From NCBI GenBank assembly GCA_002869885.2, contig NEWR02000009.1, positions 225,318-277,828 of the forward strand: 52,511 nt of DNA. Reading direction: 5' to 3'. The position numbers and the translations under genes are program-made. The DNA comes from Nitrospira sp. CG24C (GTDB taxonomy: Bacteria; Nitrospirota; Nitrospiria; Nitrospirales; Nitrospiraceae). Of the stretch, positions 33,713-41,574 are shown in pieces. Under the pieces are notes generated by a model. The model did no database searches. It was not told the origin of the DNA and worked only from the letters and a program-made list of their open reading frames with translations. Position 1 is the stretch's first letter; each line of letters opens with the position of its first letter.

Positions 33713-34563
33713 CAGCATTGTTCTTCATCATATGGGTTCAGGGCTGTACGATAATGCCGATTTCCAATGGCTCCCAGAGTGATCTGCCTGATTCTGGTTC
33801 CACTGTAGTTGTCTGGGGGCAGCACAAAGGTGCAGTCGGTGAAACCGTGACGACTCTTCAACAGTGGGGGCTGAGGATAGTCGAGCGGTCTCGCTTGCAG
33901 CAGGTGTTCGATGAACAAAAAATAAGGTTGACGTATTCTACTGACGATGACGCTCAGATATTAAAGGTCGGAAAGATTCTTGGAGCTGGCTCAATTGTGT
34001 TTGTTGAGACCGAGACTTCATCAAGCCAGACTACTCAGGCATCTGTAAATCAATATGGGGGTAACTTCAGCTCCCAAAGACTCACCAACGCGAGCGTTTC
34101 TGTCCGAGGGGTCAATGTGGAAAGCGGTGAGGTGATGTGGACAGGGACAGCCCACTACCCTAAAGCAATTAATAATCCCGAAGCAGGAATAGTGTATTTG
34201 GCACGTACAGCGGTACTCAGAGGACTATGTCCCGCCTGGAAGAATGATACGGAAGGGTGTAACTGGGACAAAGCGTTCGGAACTGGAATGGTCGGGTTCA
34301 ACTCTGAGAGCAAGAATACCCCTGAAGGCAGACAGCTATTGATAACTGCTGTTACGCCGAACTCCCCTGCAGAACAGGCAGGCCTCAAGTTAGGTGATGT
34401 ATTACTGTCTTGTAACGGAAAGTCGGGGTTTCAAACGCCAATGCAGTACAAAATGGCATGTAAGCCAGATGCTGGGCATCCCATTACTTTACAGGTGAAA
34501 AGGGGGGATAAGCTCATTACCATTTCAGCTACCGCAGTCTCACGCACTGAGTCTCAGAAATGA
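33694..34563 (+). CDS. Lipoprotein with C-terminal PDZ-like domain
   Basis: 289 residues from ATG 33694, chosen because it exposes the lipoprotein signal MHHLLLTALFFIIWVQGC (C18). Residues 35-170 are a CsgG/LPP20-like alpha/beta domain (GAVGETVTTLQQWGLRIVER, KVGKILGAGSIVFVETETSS, VRGVNVESGEVMWTGTAHYP). Residues 215-280 are PDZ-like (ITAVTPNSPAEQAGLKLGDV). Base composition is lower in GC than in the flanking metabolic genes, suggesting transfer. The partner is unknown; such domains usually organise envelope complexes. Confidence 0.7.
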   Translation: MHHLLLTALFFIIWVQGCTIMPISNGSQSDLPDSGSTVVVWGQHKGAVGETVTTLQQWGLRIVERSRLQQVFDEQKIRLTYSTDDDAQILKVGKILGAGSIVFVETETSSSQTTQASVNQYGGNFSSQRLTNASVSVRGVNVESGEVMWTGTAHYPKAINNPEAGIVYLARTAVLRGLCPAWKNDTEGCNWDKAFGTGMVGFNSESKNTPEGRQLLITAVTPNSPAEQAGLKLGDVLLSCNGKSGFQTPMQYKMACKPDAGHPITLQVKRGDKLITISATAVSRTESQK

Positions 34564-34603
34564 GTTTGTGTCCTTTCCGCGTCAACCTTGCAATCTCTTC
34601 ACG

Positions 34604-34855
34604 CTAGGCAATCCCTTTGAGAGTCCACAATCTCATTGTTGCTGTGTTCTTGACCATTAGGTTTGTTTTCATCCACTGCTTGTCGCTGCAGACTTCAGTG
34701 GGAAAATCGTCGGCGTGATCGATGGCGATGACCTTCCCCCAGAAAACTAGACCATTGGCTAAGAAGCGCGCCGTTCTTGGGAGTGTCGAACTTATCATTC
34801 CGCGCACAGAATCGGTCGAGAAATGTGCTCCATCCTTTCTGGTACTCTTTAACAA
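34604..34855 (-). pseudogene. Possible 3' gene remnant
   Basis: An open frame with no ATG at its edge (TTG 34855; the frame is open back to 34891). The last 83 residues include TARFLANGLVFWGKVIAIDH and QWMKTNLMVKNTATMRLWTL, which read like a real protein C-terminus. No family is recognised. It occupies most of the 425-base gap between the PDZ lipoprotein and the HEPN-like gene; the rest of that gap shows nothing distinct. Confidence 0.3.
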
Positions 34856-34988
34856 GACGAAGAGGTTGTTTTTAAATTGCCATAAGCTCTAGCGCACTCG
34901 ATTTCGCGTGACCGTTGGTGATGCTTAGCGAAACTAGCGCGACTATTGCTCCCTTCGTAAAGAATGCTCAGCCGTTGGGGAGCCTGCA

Positions 34989-35663
34989 ATGACAGATTTT
35001 GAACAATGGAAAGAATACTTTATCGCCAATAGACAAGAGGCCCTCATCACCTTCCTTGAACCATTTGCCGGGAGTCACGAGACGGCGAGATCACTAGTGG
35101 AACAATGCAGAGATACCCAAAGTGACAGAAGACCGCTCCGGATCATGAATGCCATTGAGCGTCTCGGTAGACTAAGCGAGGAGATCGCAGGTCGGCCATT
35201 GGAGGGAACGGCATTGTCTGTGCTATTCCTCGTTGTTTCTATAGAAACGATCTACTCCTTGGCCGAATTCGGTCCTGCAAAAAAAGTCGAGATTCTCATT
35301 GAGTTCTTTGAGAAGTTCGTGATCCCCCAAGACAGGGAAAAGCTCCGTCAAGGCATCCGAAGAAGCATGGCTGATAATAGTGGGGCCCTTCCGCGTGGCC
35401 AGCCGCTTAGCCTTGAAGCGATAGCTCGAATAGTGAATGAGCTTCGCAATCTGTTTGCCCACGAGGGAGAAATTTCGGCTTTCGCCTTTGCTGACCCCAA
35501 AATAGGGCAGGAATTGAACGTCCTCGATGTCAAGGAGGCCGAAGGTGAAGGAAAAGTGGAGCACGCCTATGACGTATCGCTTGATTTAAGTGAATTCCGG
35601 TTTATTGTGCTTCGAGGGTGCGTCAACTTTTTGCAGAAAACATTGCGTCCAGAGAGTTTGTAA
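34989..35663 (+). CDS. HEPN-like hypothetical protein
   Basis: 224 residues, all-helical in appearance. The segment RIVNELRNLFAHEGEISAF carries R153-x4-H158, the Rx4-6H signature of HEPN-type RNases, with an adjacent Asn. The N-terminal half (FEQWKEYFIANRQEALITFL, LSEEIAGRPLEGTALSVLF) is unrecognised. There is no obvious antitoxin partner; the following frame (35679) is the only close neighbour. AT-rich relative to the flanks, in the accessory island. HEPN assignment rests on one motif plus helical context, so RNase activity is a hypothesis. Confidence 0.55.
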   Translation: MTDFEQWKEYFIANRQEALITFLEPFAGSHETARSLVEQCRDTQSDRRPLRIMNAIERLGRLSEEIAGRPLEGTALSVLFLVVSIETIYSLAEFGPAKKVEILIEFFEKFVIPQDREKLRQGIRRSMADNSGALPRGQPLSLEAIARIVNELRNLFAHEGEISAFAFADPKIGQELNVLDVKEAEGEGKVEHAYDVSLDLSEFRFIVLRGCVNFLQKTLRPESL

Positions 35664-35678
35664 CGACTCAGGAGCGGA

Positions 35679-36122
35679 TTGGGGGCTGATGGCAAACTGG
35701 ATCGGGATGAGCTACCAGGGCACTACAGACACCTCAGAGATTGGGAAAGGTATCTTACATCTTCTCCCGCTTTTCCTTGTTTAGATTTTGAGGCTGCAAT
35801 GCGTTACGCCAATATTCTCATGTCGCTGTTCTGTGCGTGGGTTTTGTGGGATCAAATAGAGCGGATTGATGTGAACCCACCTCATTTCCTTCCCAAATAT
35901 TGGGAAGTACTGGACGCTGAGGGCAGTTTGTCTAAGTGCAAGGCCCGTCTCGCTGAAGTGAAATCAACAGAAATGGAAAAAATGAACCTGCTAGGAGCAA
36001 CTCATGACTTACGCGGTGGAGCAGGGTATGGCGTAAAGCTCAAGAATGGCTACGTAGAGAATCATCACTTACGCTGCTTTCCTGATACCGTTGACCCAAG
36101 CGCACCGAAGGCGCCACAATGA
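35679..36122 (+). CDS. Hypothetical protein, start uncertain
   Basis: Up to 147 residues from TTG 35679, 15 bases after the HEPN-like stop; the first in-frame ATG is at 35799. The N-terminal part (DRDELPGHYRHLRDWERYLT) reads as coding, which argues for the early start or a lost 5' end. A hydrophobic stretch AMRYANILMSLFCAWVLWDQ is followed by a polar Lys-rich region and DLRGGAGYGVKLKNGYVENH. Family not recognised. It may be a partner of the HEPN-like protein by position. Confidence 0.45.
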   Translation: MGADGKLDRDELPGHYRHLRDWERYLTSSPAFPCLDFEAAMRYANILMSLFCAWVLWDQIERIDVNPPHFLPKYWEVLDAEGSLSKCKARLAEVKSTEMEKMNLLGATHDLRGGAGYGVKLKNGYVENHHLRCFPDTVDPSAPKAPQ

Positions 36123-36479
36123 GCGGACAGGCGTTTCGTGTGCCCAAAACATACTCCTGGCATCAGAAACAGGTGCCAGGAAACCTTTCGGCGTTCGCGG
36201 TAGATATAGGTGTCAGACGGAACTAGCCTTGGTTTTCGAACACCTAATGATGTCATCCTCATGAAGGATCGCAATGGTCCTTCAACTTGAGCTTGCGTCC
36301 TCATAACTCTCCTCCATAAATAGCAAGCGTATCCCTCAAAAAAACCGCGCCGAAATGTCTCGCGACCGAACGCTCTCAAGGGCGCAGCTGGTTTCGGTCA
36401 GTCCACTATTAATCGTACAATTGCACCCAGCGATTTCAAACACCTCAGCTGGCCACATCGATATTCTCGCCGGAACTTC
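36123..36479. other. Intergenic stretch without a supported gene
   Basis: Open frames exist on both strands. A minus-strand frame (36065-36379) reads SLGVRKPRLVPSDTYIYRER, vaguely like the N-terminus of REP-associated transposases, but it lacks their HUH motif. Nothing else is recognised. Confidence 0.3.
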
Positions 36480-36746
36480 TCAAGAGAACAAATGCGCATT
36501 ATTTTGCCCTCGGACCTTCGAGCACACCAAGGACAACCTGCATACCCCAGCTAGGAAAACGATGAGCGCCTGCGCTACGAGAACCGACCCAAGAAAGAGA
36601 AGGAAGGACGGCGACGCTGCGAACCTTGGCAGCCAGTTCTGAACAAGCAGCACTGCGAAGTAGAGCAGCGCAAAGGCGGGAAGGATGAGCCTCCATTTCG
36701 GGGAGCCTGAACTGGGTTGAGTCAATGGTGACATTATCTGCGGCAT
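36480..36746 (-). CDS. Possible small two-helix membrane protein
   Basis: 88 residues with two hydrophobic segments (LILPAFALLYFAVLLVQNWL and SFLLFLGSVLVAQALIVFLA). No strong ribosome site before ATG 36746 (or ATG 36734). It lies 23 bases downstream of the 36770 gene on the same strand. Coding status is moderately supported by the paired helices. Confidence 0.4.
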   Translation of the reverse strand: MPQIMSPLTQPSSGSPKWRLILPAFALLYFAVLLVQNWLPRFAASPSFLLFLGSVLVAQALIVFLAGVCRLSLVCSKVRGQNNAHLFS

Positions 36747-36769
36747 AACGTCTCAGTTGCAACTGACGG

Positions 36770-37306
36770 TTAAGCCTGTCCGTCAACCTGAGCACCCCGA
36801 CGGATGATGAAGACCGCGAACGAGAGGAGTACACCGAGCACCCCGCCGAGCACGCACACAAGATGGAGTGAATCAACGGAGATGACATGCAGCAACGCAT
36901 TGGTATCTGAGAACGGCGCGAGCGGCTGCATGTCAAAGTGCATGATACTATCCAAGAACACATGACTGTACGTTCCCACGAAGGCACTGGCAATCGCAGC
37001 GGGCCATGAAATGAGTTTCGGGCCATGCAGCCAGTTCAGAAATGGAGAACTCGGATCGGGGGTCCAGTACTTCAACAGGAACTGACAAACCGGACGACCG
37101 ACGAGAACCGACGCCAGAGCGATGAGCGTTGCCCCGAGATAGGTGTGCGTGAAACCGTGTAGCACGGCATCGCCACGGATGATGTGCACCAGCGGCTCGA
37201 TGTCTATTGCGATCTGGCTGAAGCCGAAGACCATTAGGCTGAAGTGGCGACCGCACACCGCTTTCACCGCAAGCGCAGGGCCCATGTGGAATGGAGTGAA
37301 TGGCAT
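36770..37306 (-). CDS. Multi-pass membrane protein of the DUF4184/metal-dependent-hydrolase-like type
   Basis: 178 residues. The N-terminus MPFTPFHMGPALAVKAV and the His-rich loops IEPLVHIIRGDAVLHGFTHT and GTYSHVFLDSIMHFDMQPL resemble small inner-membrane proteins of the YdjM/DUF4184 group, where His and Asp residues are thought to bind a metal. Four or five membrane helices. Function unknown. Located in the accessory island. Confidence 0.65.
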   Translation of the reverse strand: MPFTPFHMGPALAVKAVCGRHFSLMVFGFSQIAIDIEPLVHIIRGDAVLHGFTHTYLGATLIALASVLVGRPVCQFLLKYWTPDPSSPFLNWLHGPKLISWPAAIASAFVGTYSHVFLDSIMHFDMQPLAPFSDTNALLHVISVDSLHLVCVLGGVLGVLLSFAVFIIRRGAQVDGQA

Positions 37307-37391
37307 CGTGGCGTCCGAACAGGCTTAACGTTGAGCCCAGCGGGGCGTTCTTTGCGTCCGTCTGCGGTGCTCCGTTAGCTGCCCATCAGCT

Positions 37392-37874
37392 CTATTTCTG
37401 CCCACGCCGCAGCTCCAACAGCTGTTCCCAAAGAAGCCGTGTACATGTGTGATAGGGGAGAGAATCCTCCGATGTCTTTGCGAGTCCCTTTCGCGCCAAT
37501 TCCGCAGAGACCATCATGGCGAAAAAAACTGGCAAATCTCCGACCAGCAGCTTTGATTTCGGATCGGCAGAATCGTACAACGGCCTTTTTGAGTCTTCCT
37601 CTGGTATACGGAAATCATCAGTGCGTTCCGTGTTGCATTTGCGCTGCTCTTGATTTGGTGAAATGCGAAACGCATGTGTAGGTTCAAATTGCTGCTTTCC
37701 AGTTGAGCGCTTGGAGAAGACAAACTTCACGACTGTTCTGCCATCTGGAGCCTGAGTTGCACCGAAATAGACCGGTGGCAAATCTTGGTCCTGGGCCTGG
37801 GCAGTAGGGGGTGTCAGCGCGACCAGACCTAGCACAAGACCAGAGATGACTTGAAGTGTTCGACAGTAGGACAT
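37392..37874 (-). CDS. Secreted hypothetical protein
   Basis: 160 residues from ATG 37874, which exposes the signal peptide MSYCRTLQVISGLVLGLVAL..., ending AQAQD. The longer frame to 37976 runs into an IS3 remnant in another frame and is not supported. The mature part (VYFGATQAPDGRTVVKFVFS, YDSADPKSKLLVGDLPVFFA, YHTCTRLLWEQLLELRRGQK) is soluble and unrecognised. Confidence 0.5.
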   Translation of the reverse strand: MSYCRTLQVISGLVLGLVALTPPTAQAQDQDLPPVYFGATQAPDGRTVVKFVFSKRSTGKQQFEPTHAFRISPNQEQRKCNTERTDDFRIPEEDSKRPLYDSADPKSKLLVGDLPVFFAMMVSAELARKGLAKTSEDSLPYHTCTRLLWEQLLELRRGQK

Positions 37875-37876
37875 GG

Positions 37877-37957
37877 CTAGTTTACTGTCACCCCGCCTTC
37901 TTGAATCAGCTTCATCGCCTCCAGCTTGAACTTTCGCATAAACTGCCCTAGCTCCAT
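37877..37957 (-). pseudogene. IS3-family transposase OrfA N-terminal remnant
   Basis: A 26-residue frame with ATG at 37957: MELGQFMRKFKLEAMKLIQE then GGVTVN and stop. The RKFKLEAMKLIQEGGVTV stretch matches the usual IS3 OrfA opening (…FKxEAVKLV…G.SV). GGAGGTGGGTC precedes the ATG. Everything after about 26 codons is lost. Confidence 0.6.
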
Positions 37958-38068
37958 GACCCACCTCCAGTTTCATTCAAACACCTAACTCGATGTCTTT
38001 GAAACCTGCAGCAGCCCACTTTGACCGTCCCTTTGAGTGCCTCCAGCAACTATTTTGACAACTCCTTG

Positions 38069-38257
38069 CTATTCATGCGGTTGTTTGGAGAGTGCAATTT
38101 CACGGCAACCTTTGTCAGCATCCTTCATGCCGAGTTTGAGCGTGTCAATGTCCCGTTCGGTAGAGTTCTTAAGGATGCATTGCCTAAACACAGGCTCATC
38201 GCAACAGAGCTTCGCTAAGGTGTTGCTTCGAACATTCGTCGCCACTGCCTGCGGCAG
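38069..38257 (-). pseudogene. Possible C-terminal gene remnant
   Basis: A minus-strand frame reads LCCDEPVFRQCILKNSTERD, then IDTLKLGMKDADKGCREIAL and ends KQPHE. It looks like a genuine protein end but has no start codon and is cut off near the long repeat at 38285. Family not recognised. The remainder of 37958-38284 shows nothing distinct. Confidence 0.3.
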
Positions 38258-38284
38258 ACGCTACAGCTCAGCATGAGCGGTCAC

Positions 38285-38573
38285 CCAACGGCGCTCTGAT
38301 CACGCTCCGAGAGCCGCCCTGCCCTGGCCCTAAAATAGAACACCGGCCAAAAGGGAGAGAGTGAAGAGTGGTCAAGTTAGGAGGGCAGGTAGCAGGGCCG
38401 TTCCATTGCTCGCGCAACGCGCGGCCCGTTGGGAAGCGCGGCGTCTTGGCGCCGCGAGGGCGGGCGGGTGAGAACCGGAAACAGGCCCTCGTTGGACGCG
38501 CGCAGTCTGGCCCAACCCTGCTACCTGCCCAAAGAGATACACCGGCCACCATAAGAGAGGCAGAAAAAGAATA
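38285..38573. repeat. Long direct repeat, copy 2 (island right edge), containing a MITE
   Basis: Matches 33222-33520 in the same orientation with scattered substitutions and short indels. The MITE-like unit is 38383-38530, with ends gggcaggtagcaggg / ccctgctacctgccc forming a near-perfect inverted pair. Confidence 0.7.
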
Positions 38574-38630
38574 AAGAAAAGCGCCACCCGTCAAGTCACG
38601 ACTGGCCGCTTAGAGAAAATGAGGTAGTCG

Positions 38631-38932
38631 GTGGGAGAAAAAACGTACACTAGAGCGTTAGGAGAGGACGCTAGAAAGAGGCACTTCCATAAGACCGAAC
38701 GGGGCAAAGTGATTAGTTTCGCGGTCCAGCTTGAAGTGAAGGTCGAGGGTACATGGCAGCCCGTGATCCGTTATGATTGCGCCCATGACTTTTCCCACAT
38801 AGACCGTTACACATACGCGGCGAACAAGAAAAGGAAGCGCTTCAACTTTCATATGCTGAAAGTCTGACCTTGGCGGACGACGATATCGACCTGAACTGGG
38901 AAACGTATAAAACGCGATTCTTGGAGGGTTAG
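38631..38932 (+). pseudogene. DUF7718-like protein interrupted by a frameshift
   Basis: The GTG 38631 frame gives FHKTERGKVISFAVQLEVKV and GTWQPVIRYDCAHDFSHID, then ends early at FHMLKV (stop at 38865). In the next frame the sequence continues LSYAESLTLADDDIDLNWET then YKTRFLEG and stop at 38930-38932. That is the expected C-terminal part of such proteins as I know them (…EALTFADxDIxxNWxxY…). A one-base shift near 38850-38858 joins the parts. It is either a mutation, a sequencing error or a recoding site. It directly precedes the DUF5647-like gene. Confidence 0.55.
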
Positions 38933-38937
38933 TTTCC

Positions 38938-39198
38938 ATGAATATCCATGAAAAGAGAAACAGCCTGCTAGGGATGGAGTTCGATCGGTATCTCAGAGAG
39001 CATCCTGAGTTTACCGAAAAAATTCCCAATAATTCTCAGGTGATCCTTCTCCTTGAAGGGGATGAGGGGTTCAACAAGTGGAGTACTCGGGTCGGCAAAG
39101 AGCAAGCCGTTCAGGATCAGCCCCTTCTCTACGTGACCATCAAAAAGCTCGCCCCAGCCCATTCACGCATTGAAGAACTCAGCCTCATGGCTGGGTAA
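38938..39198 (+). CDS. DUF5647-like small protein
   Basis: 86 residues, GGAGGGTT upstream of ATG 38938. Sequence MNIHEKRNSLLGMEFDRYLR, EHPEFTEKIPNNSQVILLLE, then QPLLYVTIKKLAP: the DUF5647 pattern (…EFxRYLxxHPExxExIPxxAQVVxLxEx…). It starts six bases after the end of the frameshifted DUF7718-like frame. From memory such small proteins often occur as pairs, which suggests a toxin-antitoxin-like or regulatory couple. No activity is established. Confidence 0.6.
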   Translation: MNIHEKRNSLLGMEFDRYLREHPEFTEKIPNNSQVILLLEGDEGFNKWSTRVGKEQAVQDQPLLYVTIKKLAPAHSRIEELSLMAG

Positions 39199-39240
39199 CT
39201 CCTTGGCCCACAAATCACCAGCGATCTAACCCATGCGCAC

Positions 39241-39304
39241 AGGCAGCAGGGCCGTTCCATTGCTCGCGCAACGCGCGCAGTTTGGCCTAGCCCTACTACT
39301 TAAC
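39241..39304. repeat. Internally deleted copy of the MITE inside the long repeat
   Basis: aggcagcagggccgttccat and gctcgcgcaacgcgcg are joined directly to cagtttggcc..., skipping about 85 bases present at 33339 and 38383. The join lies at the repeated acgcgcg, consistent with deletion between short direct repeats. The rest of 39199-39468 shows no gene. Confidence 0.6.
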
Positions 39305-39468
39305 CGAAGAACAACACCTGCCCTGCTGGAACTTGCCTGTTGGCTGAATACTGGGTCACGGATGGTGCCTGGGTTAATAGGTTCGTCCTGCTGGACAGGC
39401 TCGGCGCGCTGAGTATAATGTGACCCAGCTTGAACTTGCTTCCCGTCTCAAAGGATAATTCTCCAGAA

Positions 39469-40455
39469 ATGAAACGTCTCCTGCTCACAGTCCTATTTGC
39501 CTTCGTTACTCTCTGGGCACTGCCGGCTCATGCGGCATCGTCTTATGAGGAAAGTCTGAAGCAGCTGGCGGAGGGAGTGATCGCCGATGCTGTGAAAGCG
39601 AAAAGAAACCGGGTCGCGGTGTTGGACTTTACGGACAGCAAAGGTGCGGTCACACCGATTGGGCAATTTTTGGCGGAGGAGCTGAGCACACAGATTCTGG
39701 TCGCCGGCGAACTCAAAGTCGCCGATCACACCGTGGTGGACTCGACCTTGAAGAAATTCCATGTCACACAGCTCGAACCGGCTCAGGCTAACGGAGTCAA
39801 GCAGGCCGCCAAGGCATTGCAAGCCGATGTATTTCTGACTGGTTCCTATAGTGATTCACCGGACGGTTTTCGAGTGACGGTGAAACTGTTCAGCCCCAGC
39901 ACCCTGCAGTCATTGGGCGCTACGCGAAGCGCTATACCTAAAACCGGCCTGCTGGCGGAACTCATCAAAGAAGCAAACAAGCCGCCGGTTGTAAAAGTTG
40001 ATATCTCCGCCAAGCCGGCGCCACCACCTGGACTTGGGCTCCATAGCAATGAACAGTATCAGATGGTTGTGATTGCCCTACATAGGCGGGACAATCAGAT
40101 CATAGCCGATCTCACGATTGAGAATAAGTCCTCACGCGACGTCAAAGTGCTCTGCCTATTGCAAGACACCATGCTCGAAGATGACCATGGTGCCCGGTGG
40201 AAATTGGAAGCGGAGAACAACCGCGAAGGCCTCTGCATGCACGGCATCGAGCTCTCTCCGCGAAGAAAAGGCCGGGCCGTGTTGACCTTCTCGGCGCCGA
40301 CCGACGCAACCGGGAACCAATTTATCTTTCGTTATCACGAAACGGCCCCACGAAGGGATGCCCTATTTTCTATCGAGGGCCTCAAAGTCGAATCGGCTGG
40401 AACCCCTCCGGCAGCAACCGACGCGATACCAGCACCTTCTACGCCTTCTAATTGA
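39469..40455 (+). CDS. Secreted FlgO/CsgG-like protein
   Basis: 328 residues from ATG 39469 (signal peptide MKRLLLTVLFAFVTLWALPA..., ending HAA). Residues 20-165 form a FlgO/CsgG-like alpha/beta domain: KRNRVAVLDFTDSKGAVTPI, FLAEELSTQILVAGELKVAD, KQAAKALQADVFLTGSYSDS. The C-terminal half (190-310) is a beta-sandwich-like domain of unknown role (ADLTIENKSSRDVKVLCLLQ, LSPRRKGRAVLTFSAPTDAT). Probably a periplasmic or outer-membrane-associated assembly protein. ThiD starts eight bases after its stop, perhaps co-transcribed. Confidence 0.7.
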   Translation: MKRLLLTVLFAFVTLWALPAHAASSYEESLKQLAEGVIADAVKAKRNRVAVLDFTDSKGAVTPIGQFLAEELSTQILVAGELKVADHTVVDSTLKKFHVTQLEPAQANGVKQAAKALQADVFLTGSYSDSPDGFRVTVKLFSPSTLQSLGATRSAIPKTGLLAELIKEANKPPVVKVDISAKPAPPPGLGLHSNEQYQMVVIALHRRDNQIIADLTIENKSSRDVKVLCLLQDTMLEDDHGARWKLEAENNREGLCMHGIELSPRRKGRAVLTFSAPTDATGNQFIFRYHETAPRRDALFSIEGLKVESAGTPPAATDAIPAPSTPSN

Positions 40456-40462
40456 TCCTCAC

Positions 40463-41266
40463 ATGAGCACACAACCGATCAAACAAGTCTTGACGATTGC
40501 CGGCTCGGATTCCGGCGGAGGCGCGGGGATTCAGGCCGATATCAAAGCTATGTCGGCCAACGGTGTGTTTGCCATGTCGGTGATTACCGCCATCACGGCG
40601 CAGAATACGGAAGAGGTCACCGATGTTCTCGAGTTGCCGACCTCGATCATTGCGTCGCAGATCGACGCCGTATTCGATGACTTCGACGTTGCTGCGGTGA
40701 AGACCGGGATGCTGTCCTCGACGGCGATCGTCGAGGTCGTCGCAAAACTTTTGAAGCCGCAAAAGATCGTGAACCTCGTGGTGGATCCGGTCATGATCTC
40801 GAAGACCGGCCATGCCCTGCTCAAGCCGGAAGCCATCGACGCCATGAAAACGCAGCTCTTCCCCTTGGCGCTGCTCGTCACCCCAAACATCCATGAGGCC
40901 CAGCAACTATCCGGCATTGAGATCAAAACGCTCGCGGACGCACGCCGGGCCGCCAAAGTCATTCATAAGTTCGGTTGCAAATATGTGTTGATCAAGGGCG
41001 GTCATTTCCAGGCAGAACGCGCCACCGATCTGCTGTATGACGGCAATTTTTTCAATGTGTTCAAAGGGGAGGTCATCGATACCCCCCACACCCATGGCAC
41101 CGGCTGCACCTTCGCCTCAGCCATCGCGGCGCATCTCGCACGAGGCAAATCCGTGAACGATGCCGTACAGACAGCCAAAACCTACCTCACCGAAGCCCTT
41201 CGCCACAGCCTGGCGATCGGTCATGGAACAGGACCGACCAATCATTTCTACTTTTTACAAACTTAA
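40463..41266 (+). CDS. thiD: Hydroxymethylpyrimidine (phosphate) kinase
   Basis: 267 residues from ATG 40463; the longer frame from 40358 overlaps the previous gene and is rejected. ThiD signature: VLTIAGSDSGGGAGIQADIK near 8-27, MSVITAITAQNT, TGMLSSTAIVEVVA, VVDPVMISKTGHALL, LVTPNIHEAQQLSG, and the anion hole DTPHTHGTGCTFASAIAAHL. It phosphorylates HMP and HMP-P for thiamine synthesis and so completes salvage begun by TenA. A REP-like element begins directly after its stop. Confidence 0.95.
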   Translation: MSTQPIKQVLTIAGSDSGGGAGIQADIKAMSANGVFAMSVITAITAQNTEEVTDVLELPTSIIASQIDAVFDDFDVAAVKTGMLSSTAIVEVVAKLLKPQKIVNLVVDPVMISKTGHALLKPEAIDAMKTQLFPLALLVTPNIHEAQQLSGIEIKTLADARRAAKVIHKFGCKYVLIKGGHFQAERATDLLYDGNFFNVFKGEVIDTPHTHGTGCTFASAIAAHLARGKSVNDAVQTAKTYLTEALRHSLAIGHGTGPTNHFYFLQT

Positions 41267-41490
41267 CAGGATGCTGAAAAATCCACCCTTCTCACCCACC
41301 CAACCCCGGCGCGCCCAGACACGCCTCTTCCCATGCGGCGTTCTCACCTTGAAAGCATCCTCAACGTAGCCCACTTGGGAAACGAGCTGTCTTGGCAGCT
41401 CGGGATGGGCGGGTGACGAACGGTACGCCTCCGGTGCTTCCGTCGTCTGCGGCCTTGCTGGACAGCCTTTTTGAGCATCCTGCGGGAGTA
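41267..41490. repeat. Extended REP-like element after thiD
   Basis: It begins caggatgctgaaaaatccac at the thiD stop and ends cctttttgagcatcctgcgg. The interior is longer than in other copies and includes ctcacccacccaaccccggc and a gagctgtcttggcagctc hairpin, shared with 43888-44030. The tail 41500-41565 (cacagaccatcgaaattctt, then gttccagcatcctgtt) is a further fragment. The whole 308-base gap is repeat sequence. Confidence 0.6.
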
Positions 41491-41574
41491 TTCTCCTATT
41501 GCGTCACACGCACAGACCATCGAAATTCTTGCGCTTCGACATGAGTTCCAGCATCCTGTTAAAAGGAGGATGCC

